A stretch of DNA of 64,000 bases from Mangifera indica (GCF_011075055.1 NC_058144.1:14623807-14687806); one strand, 5' to 3'. Counted from the first letter of the stretch, positions 22,652 to 35,224 are shown. Translations and numbers: made by a program. Notes: generated by a model from the letters alone, not told the origin.

Positions 22652-22804
22652 CAACACCCACAGCTAAGCATAAGGACATTTCAATCTTTTTCTTAGTTTT
22701 TAAATTTAGTGATTAATGATTTTCAAGGATATGTGTATGTGTTTGGAGGTATACACAACTATGCGTGGTTAGTAGGAAGTCAATTAGTGGATCAGATTGC
22801 AGTA
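22652..22804 (+). repeat. 3' LTR fragment of the gypsy relic, cut off at 22804
   Basis: Begins TGCAACACCCACAGC after an ATTTCAAGGATGAAATTT segment that is the usual pre-LTR sequence of Del-type elements. Homology with the left LTR stops abruptly at about 22804, where MULE A sequence begins. Confidence 0.7.
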
Positions 22805-25800
22805 TTATTTATCTTAAACTTGTAGATGTACTTGTTGAAATGAGATGTAATCACTTAAATATTAAGCAATTATTATTTATGTTTCAGACATCCCTAAATT
22901 TTTGTTTAGCAGTTATTATATTTCATGTACGTGTTTAACTTTTGATTTATACTTATTGGATAAATTGTTATTAGTAATATCATAATATAAATATTGCAAT
23001 AAAACATGTTGAACATGGATTTATATGTAAAACATGAAATCGTATGCATAACCAATAAATATCGTAAATAAAACATATACATAACAAAAAAATTTATAAA
23101 TAAACATACACATAAGAGGACTTGTAGGGGGAATCCAAACTCTGCCCAAACACCATACATTTGATGAAATGCAACATAAGTGTAACGCAATTGCCTGAGC
23201 CTGTGCCCTGTTGGGGGACATCTTCCTCTTGGCATAACACTAAATCATCATAGAATGGTGTCTTCTTTGCAATAGACCAAACACTCATCACATTTGATGC
23301 GTAAGCTCATCTAAGGCTCTTGTATACATCTTTTGCGAGTAGTATACTATAATAATCCATTCTCATAAATTAAGGATGTCAACGACCCAGTGTGCATTGT
23401 CGAAGTTTACAAGTATGAAAACTACAAAAATTAATAAATTATAATGGAGACATGTTAAGAATATAAATAAATAAAGATAACCCACACACATATACAATAC
23501 CTGATCAACTATGCCCCATGGTCTATGAAATAATCCAAGCATATAATCGGTTTTTAGCATCTTCATAAAATGCTCAGACCACTCGTATCGGCATGGTGGG
23601 GTATCACACCACATGTCGTTGTTAGACTAGATAAGCCCTAAGAGGAATGTGTGGGTCATTGTCCAATTCTGTCAGACGACAACCTATTGATCGTGCTAGT
23701 GTCAATGCAATAATGCTATCAATGAATCTACATGCTAGTGATTGACATAAAAACAACAATGGTTATGTTTACATGAATATATAAAATATTTAAACAAAAT
23801 CACAGTATAAAGTCCACTTACCTCATTAGTTAGCCATTAGCCAAGCTCTATAACCATGCTAAAAAAGGTTTTTTTGGACTTCACTCTAATGGTGTATACC
23901 TTGTGGTCGTCAGATTCTTTAACTTTCTCGCATCACTTCTGGAATGCTTTTTCATGCTCTAGTGCTAATATAAGAATATTACAAATCACTTATCTCACCC
24001 GTGGTTGCAATGAGTTTGTGTACGTGTGCAGTTTATACCAACTATCCAAAAACCAAAATTTGTTAATAAATAATTAATCTTAATTAACACAATCAATGGA
24101 ATGGATAATGTTACCCTCTACATGTAAAAAAGAGGTTTGGCCCTAGAATCCTCATATGATGTCAAGTCTACTGACTGTGCCCTTATGATTTCTTAAGGAA
24201 GGAATATAATGTTTATTAATAACCTTGAAATGCAATAATTATGTATATACCTTATCAAGATCTCTTTATGATGAGATATCGACCACGTCGTCCTTTTATG
24301 AGGTAATGTCAATCACCTTATACTAGCAATAGAAAGAGGTTTGCAATGAAGAACAAATGTTTATCATGAAAAGATGACAAAAAAAGATTTCAATCACCTG
24401 ATTAGACTGAACTACATTCGATCGATTAAGAACAATAATTTACCTACCTCCACGATCAAGGATAGTGTACATAAAAAATCATCAACCAATGATCCCTCAT
24501 GCCCAGTACCATGTACAAAGATTAATAATAAATTGTTCAATAACAGTTTAGATATAATGTTGTAACAAATTATTATTAACCTCGGTTGGGGGAGGAGATG
24601 GAATAGCAAGGCCTGTAGGTAAAGGTCTATCAACATCGTCGTAAGTAGGCTAAAACAAGATATATACGTTAGTCTAATGAGTAAATAAAATTTAAATAAC
24701 AAATAAATAAAATGTTTGTAGCTTTTTCAGTTGATCAACAATATCTAAGCAGATACAGGTCAACGTGTTCTTCATATAACTCATCCTAACCTCCAATTGA
24801 ATCATCTTATCATCCACACAATCCTCCAAATGAGACAATTGGTCTTACAAATGATACATGTTATCTAATAGAAGATTGCTCCATCATGCCAATGCAACAT
24901 CAAAGGGTGATGTGGTCGTAGGGGGCACGCTCGAGGTGTCGATTGTAGTGGGGGGCATATTCAAGGATGTGGGTGATATATGCTCAATTGTAGAGGGCAC
25001 ACCAAAGGCATTGACAGATAAAGAGACAGAAGAAGCTACATCACGAGAAGTAAACGCTTCAACTCTTTACAAGGAGGTGCTGAAGAGGAAGACTGCAAAC
25101 TCGACATTCCTATGTACCCCAACGACATCGACATACCATGGTGTGACATCCTTTTTTTTTTTTTATGTACGAGTGGGAAATTAACATCATCCTACTCATT
25201 AAAAATATTAATAAGAATTTTTTGTAAGTTGATTACTAAAGTAATTAAGCAATTAACTAAGAATTACTGATTGCATCACTGTTGAATATTTATTCCATAT
25301 GACTCTATCTCAGGTTTTCTCTCATCTACCACTGGAACATGCATGGATACGCATAATAATCATAATACTCCACCCAGGTAACTAATGTGTCTAGCATCTC
25401 ATATATCCAAAACTGTAATATCAGCATCAATGTTTAAATTCCACAAATTACCATTATGGTGAATAATATTTTTTGGCTATCAAAATAATTATTCATAATG
25501 ATACACTTACTTGGAATGCAAGCAGGAACTCATACATTTCGTACTTCTCATATCTTTTTGAGTGCCAGAGCATAATTTTAATGAAATGGCATATAGAGGG
25601 GTAAGTCATCTCCCATACTCCTACACCATATGGGTAAGAATTGAATCCGTCCAAGTGATCAATCAACTGAAGATACTCTAGATATACCTTTTTTTTCGTT
25701 TATTGTTTCCCAATAACACCATATGAAGATAATACAATAGTGTTAATTTATCGGTGTTGTTATCATCATCCCCCCATGACCTTGTTAAAAATATTGCCTT

Positions 25801-26229
25801 TATATCTTCGTATTTCACACTTTCACATCCCTAGAAATAGGTGTCCTAAATCCTATGTTTGGTACCCCGTGGAAGATATGTCTCCATGTCACTAAACCGA
25901 TTGAAGTGAAGGCCCATAATAAGAGCAAACTTGAATGGGTTAAACCTTATATCAACTTCATTAACCCAAAACCATAACTCATTTCTTGCATCACCATAAT
26001 TCATTTCTTGCATCACCCTTTAACACTTGTCTTAATATGAAGGAGTGCATCAACACTCCACCAAATCTTGTGTCTAGGAGTTGTAGAAAGTCCTCAAAAC
26101 ACGTTCGGGCAAACAACCTTAACTACTCCATTGTTAATGTGGATTTGATTTTGGACATAGGATTTTGTTGCGCACGTGATGTCACCTCTGCCTAGAAGTA
26201 TCGCTCGAATCTCATACCCCTTTTTTGTG

Positions 26230-26790
26230 AACCTTTTTATAAAAAAGAAAATTATTATCACAACAAATTTGATAATAATTTCGAAAATATGGACATAAAA
26301 TTTGAAATATAAATGTTAAAATACCTTAATATGAAATAATTAAAAAAAATAGACTTGAAATTTGAAAACTACATATCTAAAAACCTTATAATGGAAAAAC
26401 AAACATGAAATTCAAAATTTACATATCAAAATACCATAATATGAAATAATTGGAAAAAAATATATCTGAGATTAGAAAACTACACGTTTACAAACCTTAT
26501 AATGAAAAAAACAGACCTGAAATTTGAAATTTACATGTTGAATACCTTGATATGAAATAATTCAAAGAATGGACATGAAATTTGAAAACTACATATCTAA
26601 AAAACCCTATAATAGAAAAAACAAACGTGAATTTCGAAATCTATATGTTGGAATACCTTAATATGAAATGATTAGAAAACACATACCTAAAATTTGAAAA
26701 TTATACTTCTAAAAATCCAAGAAAAAAAGGGGTCTTAAATTTAAAATCTATATGTCGAAAAACCTTAGAATGGAAAAAATATCAATTTGC
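26230..26790. repeat. Tandem array of about 55-60 bp units in intron 1 of MULE A protease gene
   Basis: Nine or ten degenerate copies built around GAAATTTGAAAACTACAT, followed by a CCTTA(T)AATG.AAAAA segment. Related to the larger array in MULE C (57640-59340). Confidence 0.85.
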
Positions 26791-27266
26791 CCTTTTAACT
26801 CGTGATTTAATAGGTTGATATGATTTAAAAGAATCACAATTACACACTTCTCATGAGGTCCCAGAGATGTCACTGTTTAAAAATTCACAACTTTCCCTCC
26901 CTCACAAGTTCTCAAAAGTTGATACTGTTTAAAAAAATGCCATTTCCCCCCTCCCACAAGGTCCCCTGAGATATCACTATTTAAAAAATTGTAAATTCCC
27001 CCCTCCCCTAAGATAACCCGAGTCGGCGCTTCCCCTTGATGGAAAATTATCCATCTCGTGGAATCACGAGGTGGATGATTTTAACTCGAGCTGGAGCGCC
27101 AACCCCCTGTGGCCTAATTTTCTTATCAGAATTACATTTTTTAACTCTCATTTCAACAATAAATGAATCTACATATACTCTAACACAAAAGTTCTAATCA
27201 ATTTATCCAAAACAAGTAAGAATTGACCTATAAAAGCAATTATTCAAACCCAAAATTTTCAGCTAA
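26791..27266. other. Pyrimidine-rich 5' region of MULE A protease gene
   Basis: Blocks of CCCCCTCCC alternate with GTTTAAAAA; the same alternation occurs in MULE C at 59350-59680. An inverted pair ATCCATCTCGTGG/CACGAGGTGGAT lies at 27048-27078. Presumably intron-1 and leader sequence of the reverse gene. Confidence 0.5.
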
Positions 27267-27598
27267 TTGATAAAATTTCAACACCCAAATGATTCAAATA
27301 TGACAAAAGATGATATATTAAACTTCTTTATCATTTTTGTCACAAAAAAACGACAAAAATTGCCGAAGAAAAGTCAAGTGGTCCAACGGTTGTGTCATTT
27401 CGTGGAAATCCTAGAGTTCTACAAAAATTCCAATAGTGATTTCATGGAAAAAAAATGTTTTGAATAGTTGTAATGACCTTGTTTATATGTGAAGGTATTT
27501 TAATTAATTCACATTTGTTGGGTATTTTTACTTTGCGTTAATAAAAATGTGCATTTTTTATTTAACCACATTGTATTTTGGCAATTACTTTAATTTCC

Positions 27599-28633
27599 CG
27601 ATTTAGAAATACATTAACAGAATGCCACTTTTAAATCATAGACGAAGAAAATTCCCGGAATCTGAGTTGCAAATTATCAATCGTTTTTCTTTTCATCCAA
27701 TTTTCGATACAAACTAGTGTCTTTTCCGTGTTGGAAGGAGCAAAGATGGCGAAGAGGAAAAATCATGCTTTTGAAATAAAATAAAATTTTCAATTGAGAA
27801 GTTGTCAGTGCCAGTTCCCAACAACTTTGTGTGAGTAATTAATAGTAGGAATTGCTTTGCCACTCGGTTGCCGATTGGAGGAACACTTTGAAATCAACCA
27901 TTCTTGACGTGCATTCAAATTGACTACAGCTTAAATATACGACCAAAACACAGAGACACATGAAAAACAATGGCAACCACGTTAAAATTCCACCAAAAAT
28001 TTCCTCTTTTTTTTTTTTTTTCAAACAAGTGGGCTAGCCTTCATCAGAAATGACAGCAATTTATTTCAAGTCTTTTGGATTTGGGGTCTCAATTTTATTT
28101 TTATTTTTCATTCCATTTGACAACTTGAACCTTGCGTTCTTGAAGAAATATCATTAATTAGTGTGGAACTTGAGCAATACCATATTATTCAAAAACATGT
28201 CACCAGATTCTTAATATCAAGCAATTCAATCTTGGAAAATAAACCTCATCCAAGACTTAATCAAATTATAAATTTTGATCTGTTAATTTTAAAAAATTTA
28301 AATATTTATCTATAAATTATTATAATTAATAAACTCTGTTAGGGATAAGAATATAACAGTAATTATACTCACTATTATTAAATTCTTGTTTTAATGTCAT
28401 TAATATTAAAATATTAGACTTTATAAATTTGACATATGGTAGTTGTGAACATGTAAAACGAATAATGAGTGTATCAATTTAAAATGTAATAATAATCAGA
28501 AGATATTTCATTACCAAAGATCTTATGTGTATATTTTTGTTGTAAGATGGAGAAAATTATGTAAAGATACATAATAAAATTTGTGTTATATGCTACTTAA
28601 TTATGTGGGTAAATTACAATAAATTAATAAATT
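27599..28633. other. Intergenic sequence, nothing recognisable
   Basis: AT-rich. Contains a poly-T run near 28008-28021 and a short ATG-led stretch at 27746 that ends after 12 codons. I see no gene or complete element. Confidence 0.5.
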
Positions 28634-29069
28634 AGTCAAAAAACTTATTTTCACCTAAAGATTCATATTTTTTATTATAAATATATAATTTAAAAACTTC
28701 AACAACAAAATCATACGAATTCCTCTACCCAGACGTCGTCTCTCGGCACTGGATGGGTTGGGGTGGAGTTAAAGGGGGCCAGCGGTGGAAGAGAAACCAT
28801 CAGGAGGGAAAGACGGCCGGTGATGGCGTCAGAGAAAGTGAAGGGGTTTGGAAACTAAACCCTAGGGGGGAAATGCGATCTTTTCAAACTTAGCTTAGGG
28901 AAAAAATGTTAGTTTTTAAACTTTTAGGGAGAAAAATGAGATTAAATTTTCAAGGGTTAGAGTTTTGTTAAATTTAACCAGCCATGGGTGGGTAAACAGT
29001 GTTTTCATAGTTAATGGGGGCAACTTTGAGATTTCAGCATAGTTTGGGTGGGAAATAGTCCTTTAGCCA
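28634..29069. mobile_element. Small inverted-repeat element related to the mini-MULE at 16709
   Basis: The right end, GGGTGGGAAATAGTCCTTTAGCC, matches the right arm of 16709-17504, as do the GGGTGGGTAAACAGTGTTTTC segment and a CCCTAGGG block. The left end AGTCAAAAAACTTATTTTCACC is a poorer inverse. The middle (28730-28850) is GC-rich and differs from the other copy. No clear target duplication. Confidence 0.65.
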
Positions 29070-29098
29070 TATATATATATTCACATGTATGTGTGTTT

Positions 29099-29103
<5 letters not shown>

Positions 29104-29157
<54 letters not shown>
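29104..29157. repeat. (AT)n microsatellite
   Basis: About 50 bp of alternating TA. Open stretches crossing it on either strand are low-complexity artefacts. Confidence 0.95.
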
Positions 29158-29159
<2 letters not shown>

Positions 29160-29723
29160 GGACAAAAAAAATAAAGTTGTACATACATATATATGGATAT
29201 ATATCCATATCTCTAAAGAGAGAAAAGACAAAAAGAAACATTTTAAGCCTCCTTTTCCATCTTTTCCCGTCTCTTCCAGAAGAAGACAGATTTCTTCTTG
29301 CTTTTGCTGTGTTTTTGAAGAAAAGTGGGTGATTTGGAAGGGTTTTGGAAGATAAATAAGGAAGGAAAATAAGAGGAAGCACTTTGGGAGCCTTGGTAAT
29401 CAAAAGATCTCTTCTTTTTCCCTTTACCTATGTTTATATATATTGAATGCATATTATATGAATATGTTAGTATGTTTTGTTGTTGATTTAAGGTGATTTT
29501 GGTGATAAAGGAAGCAAAACAAGGAGGAGGGAGCCAACTTGCAAAGATTGGCTTGAAACAAGGTAAGGGGTATTATCCCTGATATGTTTCATGTTTTATG
29601 TTTTTGGTTCCTTGGATCTATGTTATAAATGATGATTTTGAAGTTGAGAAATGTTGTTTTGCCATTTGGGGTATTTATATGTGTGATTTTGCTCATGGCA
29701 GCGAGTTAGATAATATTTACAGT

Positions 29724-30680
29724 TTTATCACTGATTTCATTCCACGTTTTGACTATCTTATCTAATGAATTATGAGTACTATTATAGCTTGTTGGAAAGC
29801 TCTTTGAATTAGCTTTTCAGTGATATATAGTTTGTATGAATTAGAGACTGTTTGAATAGTTAAATGACATGAACAAAAACACTATCTTACCAAATAAACA
29901 GTGAAGATAGTTTTTGTCACTGACTTCATCCCACATTTTGGCTACCTTATCTGATGAATCATGAGTGCTATTATAGATCTTTGGAAATATCTTTGAATCC
30001 TCTTTCCAATGATATATAGCTTGTATGAATTAGAGATCATTTGGACTGTTAAATATTGTATGAACCAAAAGGACTGTCTTACCAAATAAACAGTGAAAAC
30101 AATTTTTTGCCACTGACTTCATCCCACGTTTTGGCTTCCTTATGTGATGAATCATGAGTGCTATTATAGCTTGTTGGAAATCTCTTTGAATCCTCTTTCC
30201 AATTATATATATCTTGTATGAATTAGAGATCATTTGGACTGTTAAATATTGTATGAACCAAAAGGACTGTCTTATCAAATAAACAGTGAAGACAATTTTT
30301 TGCCACTGAATTCATCCCACGTTTTGGCTTCCTTATGTGATGAATCATGAGTGCTATTATAGCTTGTTGGAAAGACCTTTGAATCCTCTTTCCAATTATA
30401 TATATCTTGTATGAATTAGAGATCATTTGGATTGTTAAATATTGTATGAACCAAAAGGACTGCTTTACCAAATAAACAGTGAAGACAGTTTTTTGCCACT
30501 GATTTCATCTCATGTTTTGACTGCCTTATCTAATGAATTATGAGTGCAATTATAGCTTTTTGGAAATCTCTTTGAATCCTCTTTTCAAAGATATATAGCT
30601 TGTATGAAGTAGAAACCGTTTGGACTATTAAAGTATGTGAAAACAAAGGCTATCCTGCCAAATGAACAGTTCCGTGAACA
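29724..30680 (+). repeat. Five tandem copies of a 193-bp unit
   Basis: Copies begin near 29724, 29910, 30103, 30296 and 30489 with TTTTTGCCACTGA.TTCATC. Each contains ATGAGTGCTATTATAGC and ends in CCAAATAAACAGTGAAGACA. Copies 3 and 4 are almost identical, so they arose most recently. Minus-strand open stretches here are products of the repeat. Confidence 0.92.
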
Positions 30681-30694
30681 GTATTTCATAGTTT

Positions 30695-30800
30695 TTGGAA
30701 AGAAAGAAAAGGAGGAGAAAAAGGAAAGGATGAAAGAAAGAAAAGAAAGGAGATAAAAAGAAAAGAAGAAGAAAAGAAAGAAAAACAAGAAAAGGAATTT
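30695..30800 (+). repeat. Polypurine tract
   Basis: About 100 bp consisting nearly only of A and G (GAAAGAAAAGGAGGAG-type). Low-complexity; the minus-strand Phe/Ser-rich open stretch is its translation and not a gene. Confidence 0.9.
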
Positions 30801-31645
30801 GGGGCTCAAGATTCAAGGGTCGTCCCAAGAGTATGGTCTGGTGAGTTATGAATAGATTTAGATGGAAGCAAGATTAGTAAGATATAAGGCACAAATGCGT
30901 GCTATGAATTATAAGGGGGCACTTTACACTACACCGCCCGTAATAAGGCACGTCCGTAGTAGGACATAGACCCCTAGTAGGGTCTGCTCGCAGTAGAGCA
31001 TGCTATTAGTAGAGCTCAATTCAGATTCAAAAATGGTGTAATGAGAGAAAGAAAGAGAGCTCGAGCTTAGAAAAGTGTCAAATCTCTATAGTTAGCTTCC
31101 AGAAAGTATCAAATAGACACCATATGGGACAAAGTATGCCCAAATAGTAAATAATGAACTAGATTATCCCCTCAATTTTTTATGGAGGTTATGATGAGAG
31201 GTTGAGTCCCGAGAGTGAGTTAGAACAGGAAATGAGATAGTTTACTTAATTCTTTCCCCTTATTGAGTGTTCTTATCTCTCACTTCATATTTTTTTCATA
31301 ATTATAGGTACAGGTGATCAAGGTAGCTGCGAGGCAGGGTTAGGTCAGTGAAGATAGATTTGGCTGAAGCAGGTTATCTCTGGTTGTTCTTGTTGACTTT
31401 TGACCTTTTTGAGATGATTGCACAGTTATATATGATTACTCCATGTTTTCAGATGCTTTCATATGAGATATATACATCTTTTGTCACTTCCAGATTTTCA
31501 GTTTTCTTAAAATAATTTCTAAATACTTTCAGTAATAAATAAAGTTCCAAGTAGTTTTTTTAAATAAATAAATAATAGACGCTCTGGATATTAAGTCATA
31601 ATATTTCTCTTCCGGTAGGTAGTACTTCTGAGAAGGGATGTTACA

Positions 31646-32458
31646 GTTAGCTTTAGAAATATTTTCTGAAATGGTTCAATTGATTCTAAAGATGCTTCAC
31701 TCTATTAATTATTTTTGGTTTTATCTCTGTTAAAAATATGTATTACTAATTACTATATATTTCTTGTATATACAAAACAAAATTACTGTTTACATGCTTA
31801 CTGTTTCATATCATGTTACATATGCCTTGTATACGGTTACTGATTCATTTCATGCATAAATTTTTTTGTATAATTGGTTATATGGTCAATGCTTACATGG
31901 TCACTATCGTTTAATTTATACCTTTTTTGGTTTAGGGTTTAGGGTATTGGAAATACAATGCTATTGGTGTGAAAGATGGGTTTCACCTTCATTCTTTGGA
32001 TGTAACAGCACCACGTACCAATGATTCCATGATTTTTATTTTGTGCAGTTCATGTTTTCAAAACTAATTATTAATTACTTAATATATATTGTATATACAA
32101 AACAAATTTTATGAAACATTTACTAATTACTGTATAATTCTACAATATAAAAATATTTATGAATATTTTATTGGAAAATATTATGCATAAATTGTTACTG
32201 TTTCATAATTATTCATTTTATTTTAGTAGAAATAATTTATGAAACATTTGATTGAAAAAAAAACATTTTATGATTACTCTTTCATAAATAAACATTTTAT
32301 TACAGTAGTAGCACATCATAAATAGACATTTTATTACTATTGTTTATTACTACCATGGTAACATTGCCATTTGCGTAAATAACAATTCATCTACTACTGT
32401 TTGCATAATTTTTTTATAACTATTTTGTGTAGTATTTATTAATGTTTTGTTTTGTAGG
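31646..32458 (+). other. AT-rich leader before MULE D transposase
   Basis: No open frame. The segment GTATATACAAAACAAA occurs twice (31768 and 32092), as does a TTTATTAC.ATTTTAT-like motif near 32260-32340. Probably MULE D leader; no terminal repeat found. Confidence 0.4.
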
Positions 32459-32639
32459 ATGAGTTCTAGAATATTGTTTAATCTCAAATTTGAAGCTTTT
32501 GAGATTTCATGTGAAATAAAAAATGTTGATATAGAGGAGTATAGTTTAATTGTGTTCATAAAGGATATGAAACAAATCAAGGTAGAAGCAAAAATGGCTA
32601 ATGGTGAGGGTAAATACATCATTGACAGTGATGAAGACA

Positions 32640-32681
<42 letters not shown>

Positions 32682-34140
32682 AGAGTATCGTAAAGTACGA
32701 CAACAGACAATTCAGATGTATGTGGACTTTATTCCAGTAGATAGAGAACTTATTCTAGCTTTGCCTACCCCAAACAGTCAATCCTAACACCCAAGCATCA
32801 AAACCTGCCTCCCAAACATCTGAACCCACCTTCCCACCACTACACCCAACTGACTTGTATGAAAGTAATCTAAGATCCATGGTTTTCCTAAAGTTAATTG
32901 GGGAAGAAACCCCCTCAACCTTGTGATTTCATTAGTTTTTCCTAAGTTTTGTAGCCTAAAAAAAGGGCTTATGGATGGATGTGGTCATTTTTTAGGGTTT
33001 GATAGATGTCATCTGAAGGGTTATCTCGGGAGAGTTTTACTGTCTGCAGTAGCGATTGATGGCAACAATAAGATATTCTCATTGGCAATATGTGTGTGAA
33101 GTAGAAAACAACAATAGTTAGGGGTATTTCTTGGGGTTGTTGAAAGATTTCATTAGTGATGTTTTGTCTATCCCTTTTCATGAGTGATAGGAAAAAGGGA
33201 TTAATAAATTCTTTTCAAACTCACTAGCCTAATGTGAAGAGTCATTATTGTGCAAGGCATGTATACGCTAATTTTAGAAAAAAATTTCTAGGGATACATC
33301 TTCGAAATTTATTTTGGGCTATTTCTAGATCAGCAAATAAAGTGGATTTTTAAGAAGCATTAAATAAATTGAAGGCAGTTGATGAAAACGCTTAAAAGTG
33401 GGTAATTGACAATGAGTCAAATTAGTGGTCTAGATTTGGTTTCAAAGCTAAACAAATATGACCATATCACAAATAAAATCCATGAAACGTTTAATAGTTG
33501 GCTTAGTGAAGATAAAAAGCTGCCTATTTTTAGTTTATTAGAGTTGTATCAAAGAAGAATAATAAAAAGATTGCAAAGTATATTGAAGACAGGTTATTAA
33601 TGGATAACTACACTGGCCTTACTGGTTATTCAAAAGCTAAATAAAAACATTGAGACAACAAGAAATGTTTTTATTTTGTATGCTAGATTAAAAGAGTTTG
33701 AAGTAATTTATATGAGTTGTATATTAAGCAGAATGTACAACCTTGACTTGGATAGAAAAGTATGTGATTGTGGCATGTAACAGTTGTTTGGGATTTCTTG
33801 CTAACATGTAATCTGCTCAATATTACACATGAATTTTTCCATTCTTGATGAGTTTGTAGATGAGAGGTAAATTTCAACATATATGAAAATGTATGCTAAA
33901 ATCATTCATCCTCTTCAGAGAAGAAGAGTTGGCCAAAAGACTGTCAAGATAAGCTACAGCAACCTGTCAGACATGCCAAAACTAGCAGACACAAAAAAGC
34001 TAGGAGAGATCTCAATGAAGAGAGAAAGGGAAAACCTGTGTCTACACTGAAGTATAGTTTATGTCATAAATTGGGTCATAACAAAAGGTCTTGTCAGCAT
34101 AATCCAAGCAATACAGGACGACAAAAACAAAAAGTAATGT
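32459..34140 (+). pseudogene. MULE 'D' transposase (MURA-type), decayed
   Basis: Plus-strand relic of a Mutator-like transposase different from those of B and C. N-terminal part 32459-32683 (MSSRILFNLKFEAF) resembles the leader domain of such proteins and runs into an (AT)n expansion after an acidic DSDED. The catalytic MULE domain follows near 32990-33230 (CHLKGYLGRVLLSAVAIDGNN, with stops), then NKYDHITNKIHETFNSWL (33450-33510). A SWIM-type zinc finger near 33755-33810 (VCDCG...ISC.H) and a CCHC-like knuckle near 34050-34100 (SLCHKLGHNKRSC, first Cys changed to Tyr) complete the order. Frameshifts and more than ten stops. Confidence 0.72.
32642..32678. repeat. (AT)n microsatellite inside MULE D coding region
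   Basis: Eighteen or so AT units immediately after an acidic coding segment; the frame ends soon afterwards at a TAG. Confidence 0.9.
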
Positions 34141-34790
34141 TTTTTTTCCTGTTATTCTTCTTTTTTCCCTGCTTAATCTGTTTTATTTACCTTAATCTTT
34201 TTTAAAAAAAATATAGAGAAGAACAATTTGAACCATGGCAAGTCAATCTACTAGAAGTGACTTTGCTTCCTCTTCATCTTTAACTTCCAGACAACATCCA
34301 TGATCATAGAGGCATTGAATATCACCTGTTGGAGTTTTGTTAATATATCAATATGTTGAAGTCAAACTTTATATATTTGTTTATTTATGGCAATTGGATG
34401 ATTAGATTGGATAAATTTGTTAGAGTTTGTTTGCACTGCATATACATGTATATATTGATTTTACTGCTTCACCACTAAATTTTATGTATGGATTATTAAC
34501 CATTGGGATTTTAATGTATGAATATTAATGTTGTCCAAGTTGGATTATTTCATTGGAGTTATGTAAATTGTTGGATTATTAATGTTTTCTATTGGCGTTG
34601 CATGTTGCATTATTGATAATACATCTATGCATTGTTTATGCTATGTGTTAGAACTACAGATTTATGCATTGAAGTACCATTTGTATTCTGGAATCATTAT
34701 TTATGCTTTTCCAGGGATTACTATTGGATTATTATGTTGTCCATGATCATGCTTCCATTGGACTATTTGCATTCAAAATTTGGAATCAAA
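34141..34790. other. Non-coding, nothing recognised
   Basis: AT-rich sequence downstream of the MULE D transposase. A continuous plus-strand open stretch from 34632 owes its length to the repeat that follows and shows no domain. Confidence 0.4.
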
Positions 34791-34795
34791 ATTGC

Positions 34796-35000
34796 CTGTA
34801 ATTGCATGAATTCCAGTACTTGCATCACATTGCATTTCCAAGTTGCCCATCATTGTATTGCATTTCCAATAACTTGCATTGCATTTTATTTCCATGTTAC
34901 TTATAATTGCATTGCATTTCTAATAACTTGCATTGCATTGTATTTCCAGGTTACTTGTAATTGCAATGCATTTCCAACAACTTCCATTGTGGTATCAAAA
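34796..35000 (+). repeat. Tandem repeat of about 57 bp with GCATTGCATTTCC core
   Basis: Three to four degenerate copies of a unit containing TTGCATTGCATTTCCAA and AGTTACTT.TAATTGCA. Probably MULE D subterminal sequence. Confidence 0.8.
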
Positions 35001-35224
35001 TGCAAGGCATTTCTAGGTTCATTATGTAAATGCAAATTTGCCTTTACTACTGCATTCCTGAAAAATTCCCTACATTTCCAAATAGGGTTTGAAAATGTGC
35101 ATTATGCATCATCTATTCAAACTCATAAATCTAGAATCCAAACCAAATTTTCATGCCATCCAACATTTCAATGCATTGTTTTTGGGCCAAACAACATAAT
35201 TAACAAATCACCTTTAAAAATACA

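Larger units (their letters stand above)
14600..22804 (+). mobile_element. Del/Tekay-like Ty3/gypsy retrotransposon relic
   Basis: Between two direct LTR fragments (14610-14765 and 22652-22804) lie, on the plus strand, a zinc knuckle, protease, RT/RNase H and integrase in gypsy order. The pol sequence reads like plant Del/Tekay chromoviruses (for example FIDDILVYS and the QTERVNQVIED block). It is older than the Athila copy: stops occur every few dozen codons, most of them TAG. It has itself been hit by a mini-MULE (16709-17504) and a copia-like LTR (21179-22613). The sequence just before both LTR fragments is also similar, so the left one may be a 3' LTR from another copy. Confidence 0.72.
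23100..27330 (-). pseudogene. Ulp1-like (C48) protease gene of MULE A, decayed
   Basis: Exon pieces parallel MULE B's gene. Near 27330 an ATG AAG-rich mini-exon whose donor GT has become TT. Near 26190-25830 the DUF1985 part: KSTLTME.LRLF, then ELWFWVNEVDIRFNPFKFAL, interrupted by stops. At 23614-23501 an exon ending GLFHRPWGIVDQ before a GTATTG donor. At 23400-23160 the peptidase end: HWVVDILNL (catalytic His kept), IIIVYYS (the expected catalytic Asp is Tyr) and QQGTGSGNC (Cys kept). Known C48 enzymes cleave SUMO or ubiquitin-like proteins; this one is not functional. Confidence 0.72.
22805..27598 (-). mobile_element. MULE 'A': right-hand, protease-bearing part of a C-like Mutator element
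   Basis: Its right end reads, on the minus strand, GGGAAATTAAAGTAATTGCC, the same terminus as MULE C (60178). From 22805 onwards it tracks MULE C starting just after C's transposase stop (53641), through Ulp1-like exons, DUF1985 exon, tandem array, CCCC-rich block and leader in the same order. No transposase and no left terminal repeat are present, so it is a truncated or internally deleted relative. Confidence 0.75.
29158..31645 (+). repeat. Probable gypsy LTR block (Del-like), plus strand
   Basis: Ends GGGATGTTACA at 31645, the usual 3' end of Del-type LTRs, and contains a tandem 193-bp array (29724-30680) and a run of CGTAGTAGG.CAT variants (30950-31015), both common in such LTRs. I did not find a TGTAACACCC-like start; it may have been lost to the (AT)n tract or the neighbouring element. 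No internal pol sequence adjoins, so it would be a solo or truncated LTR. Confidence 0.5.

Noticed and set aside
27746..27784. ATG-led MAKRKNHA stretch, reminiscent of the start of ribosomal protein eL29
   Set aside because: Ends after 12 codons with no further similarity and no splice donor; chance is the simpler explanation.
29011..29403. Open frames on both strands across 29.0-29.4 kb
   Set aside because: Dominated by the (AT)n tract (Tyr-Ile runs); no conserved domain.
30030..30828. Minus-strand open frames over the 193-bp repeats and polypurine tract
   Set aside because: They repeat with the array period or are Phe/Ser low-complexity; not genes.
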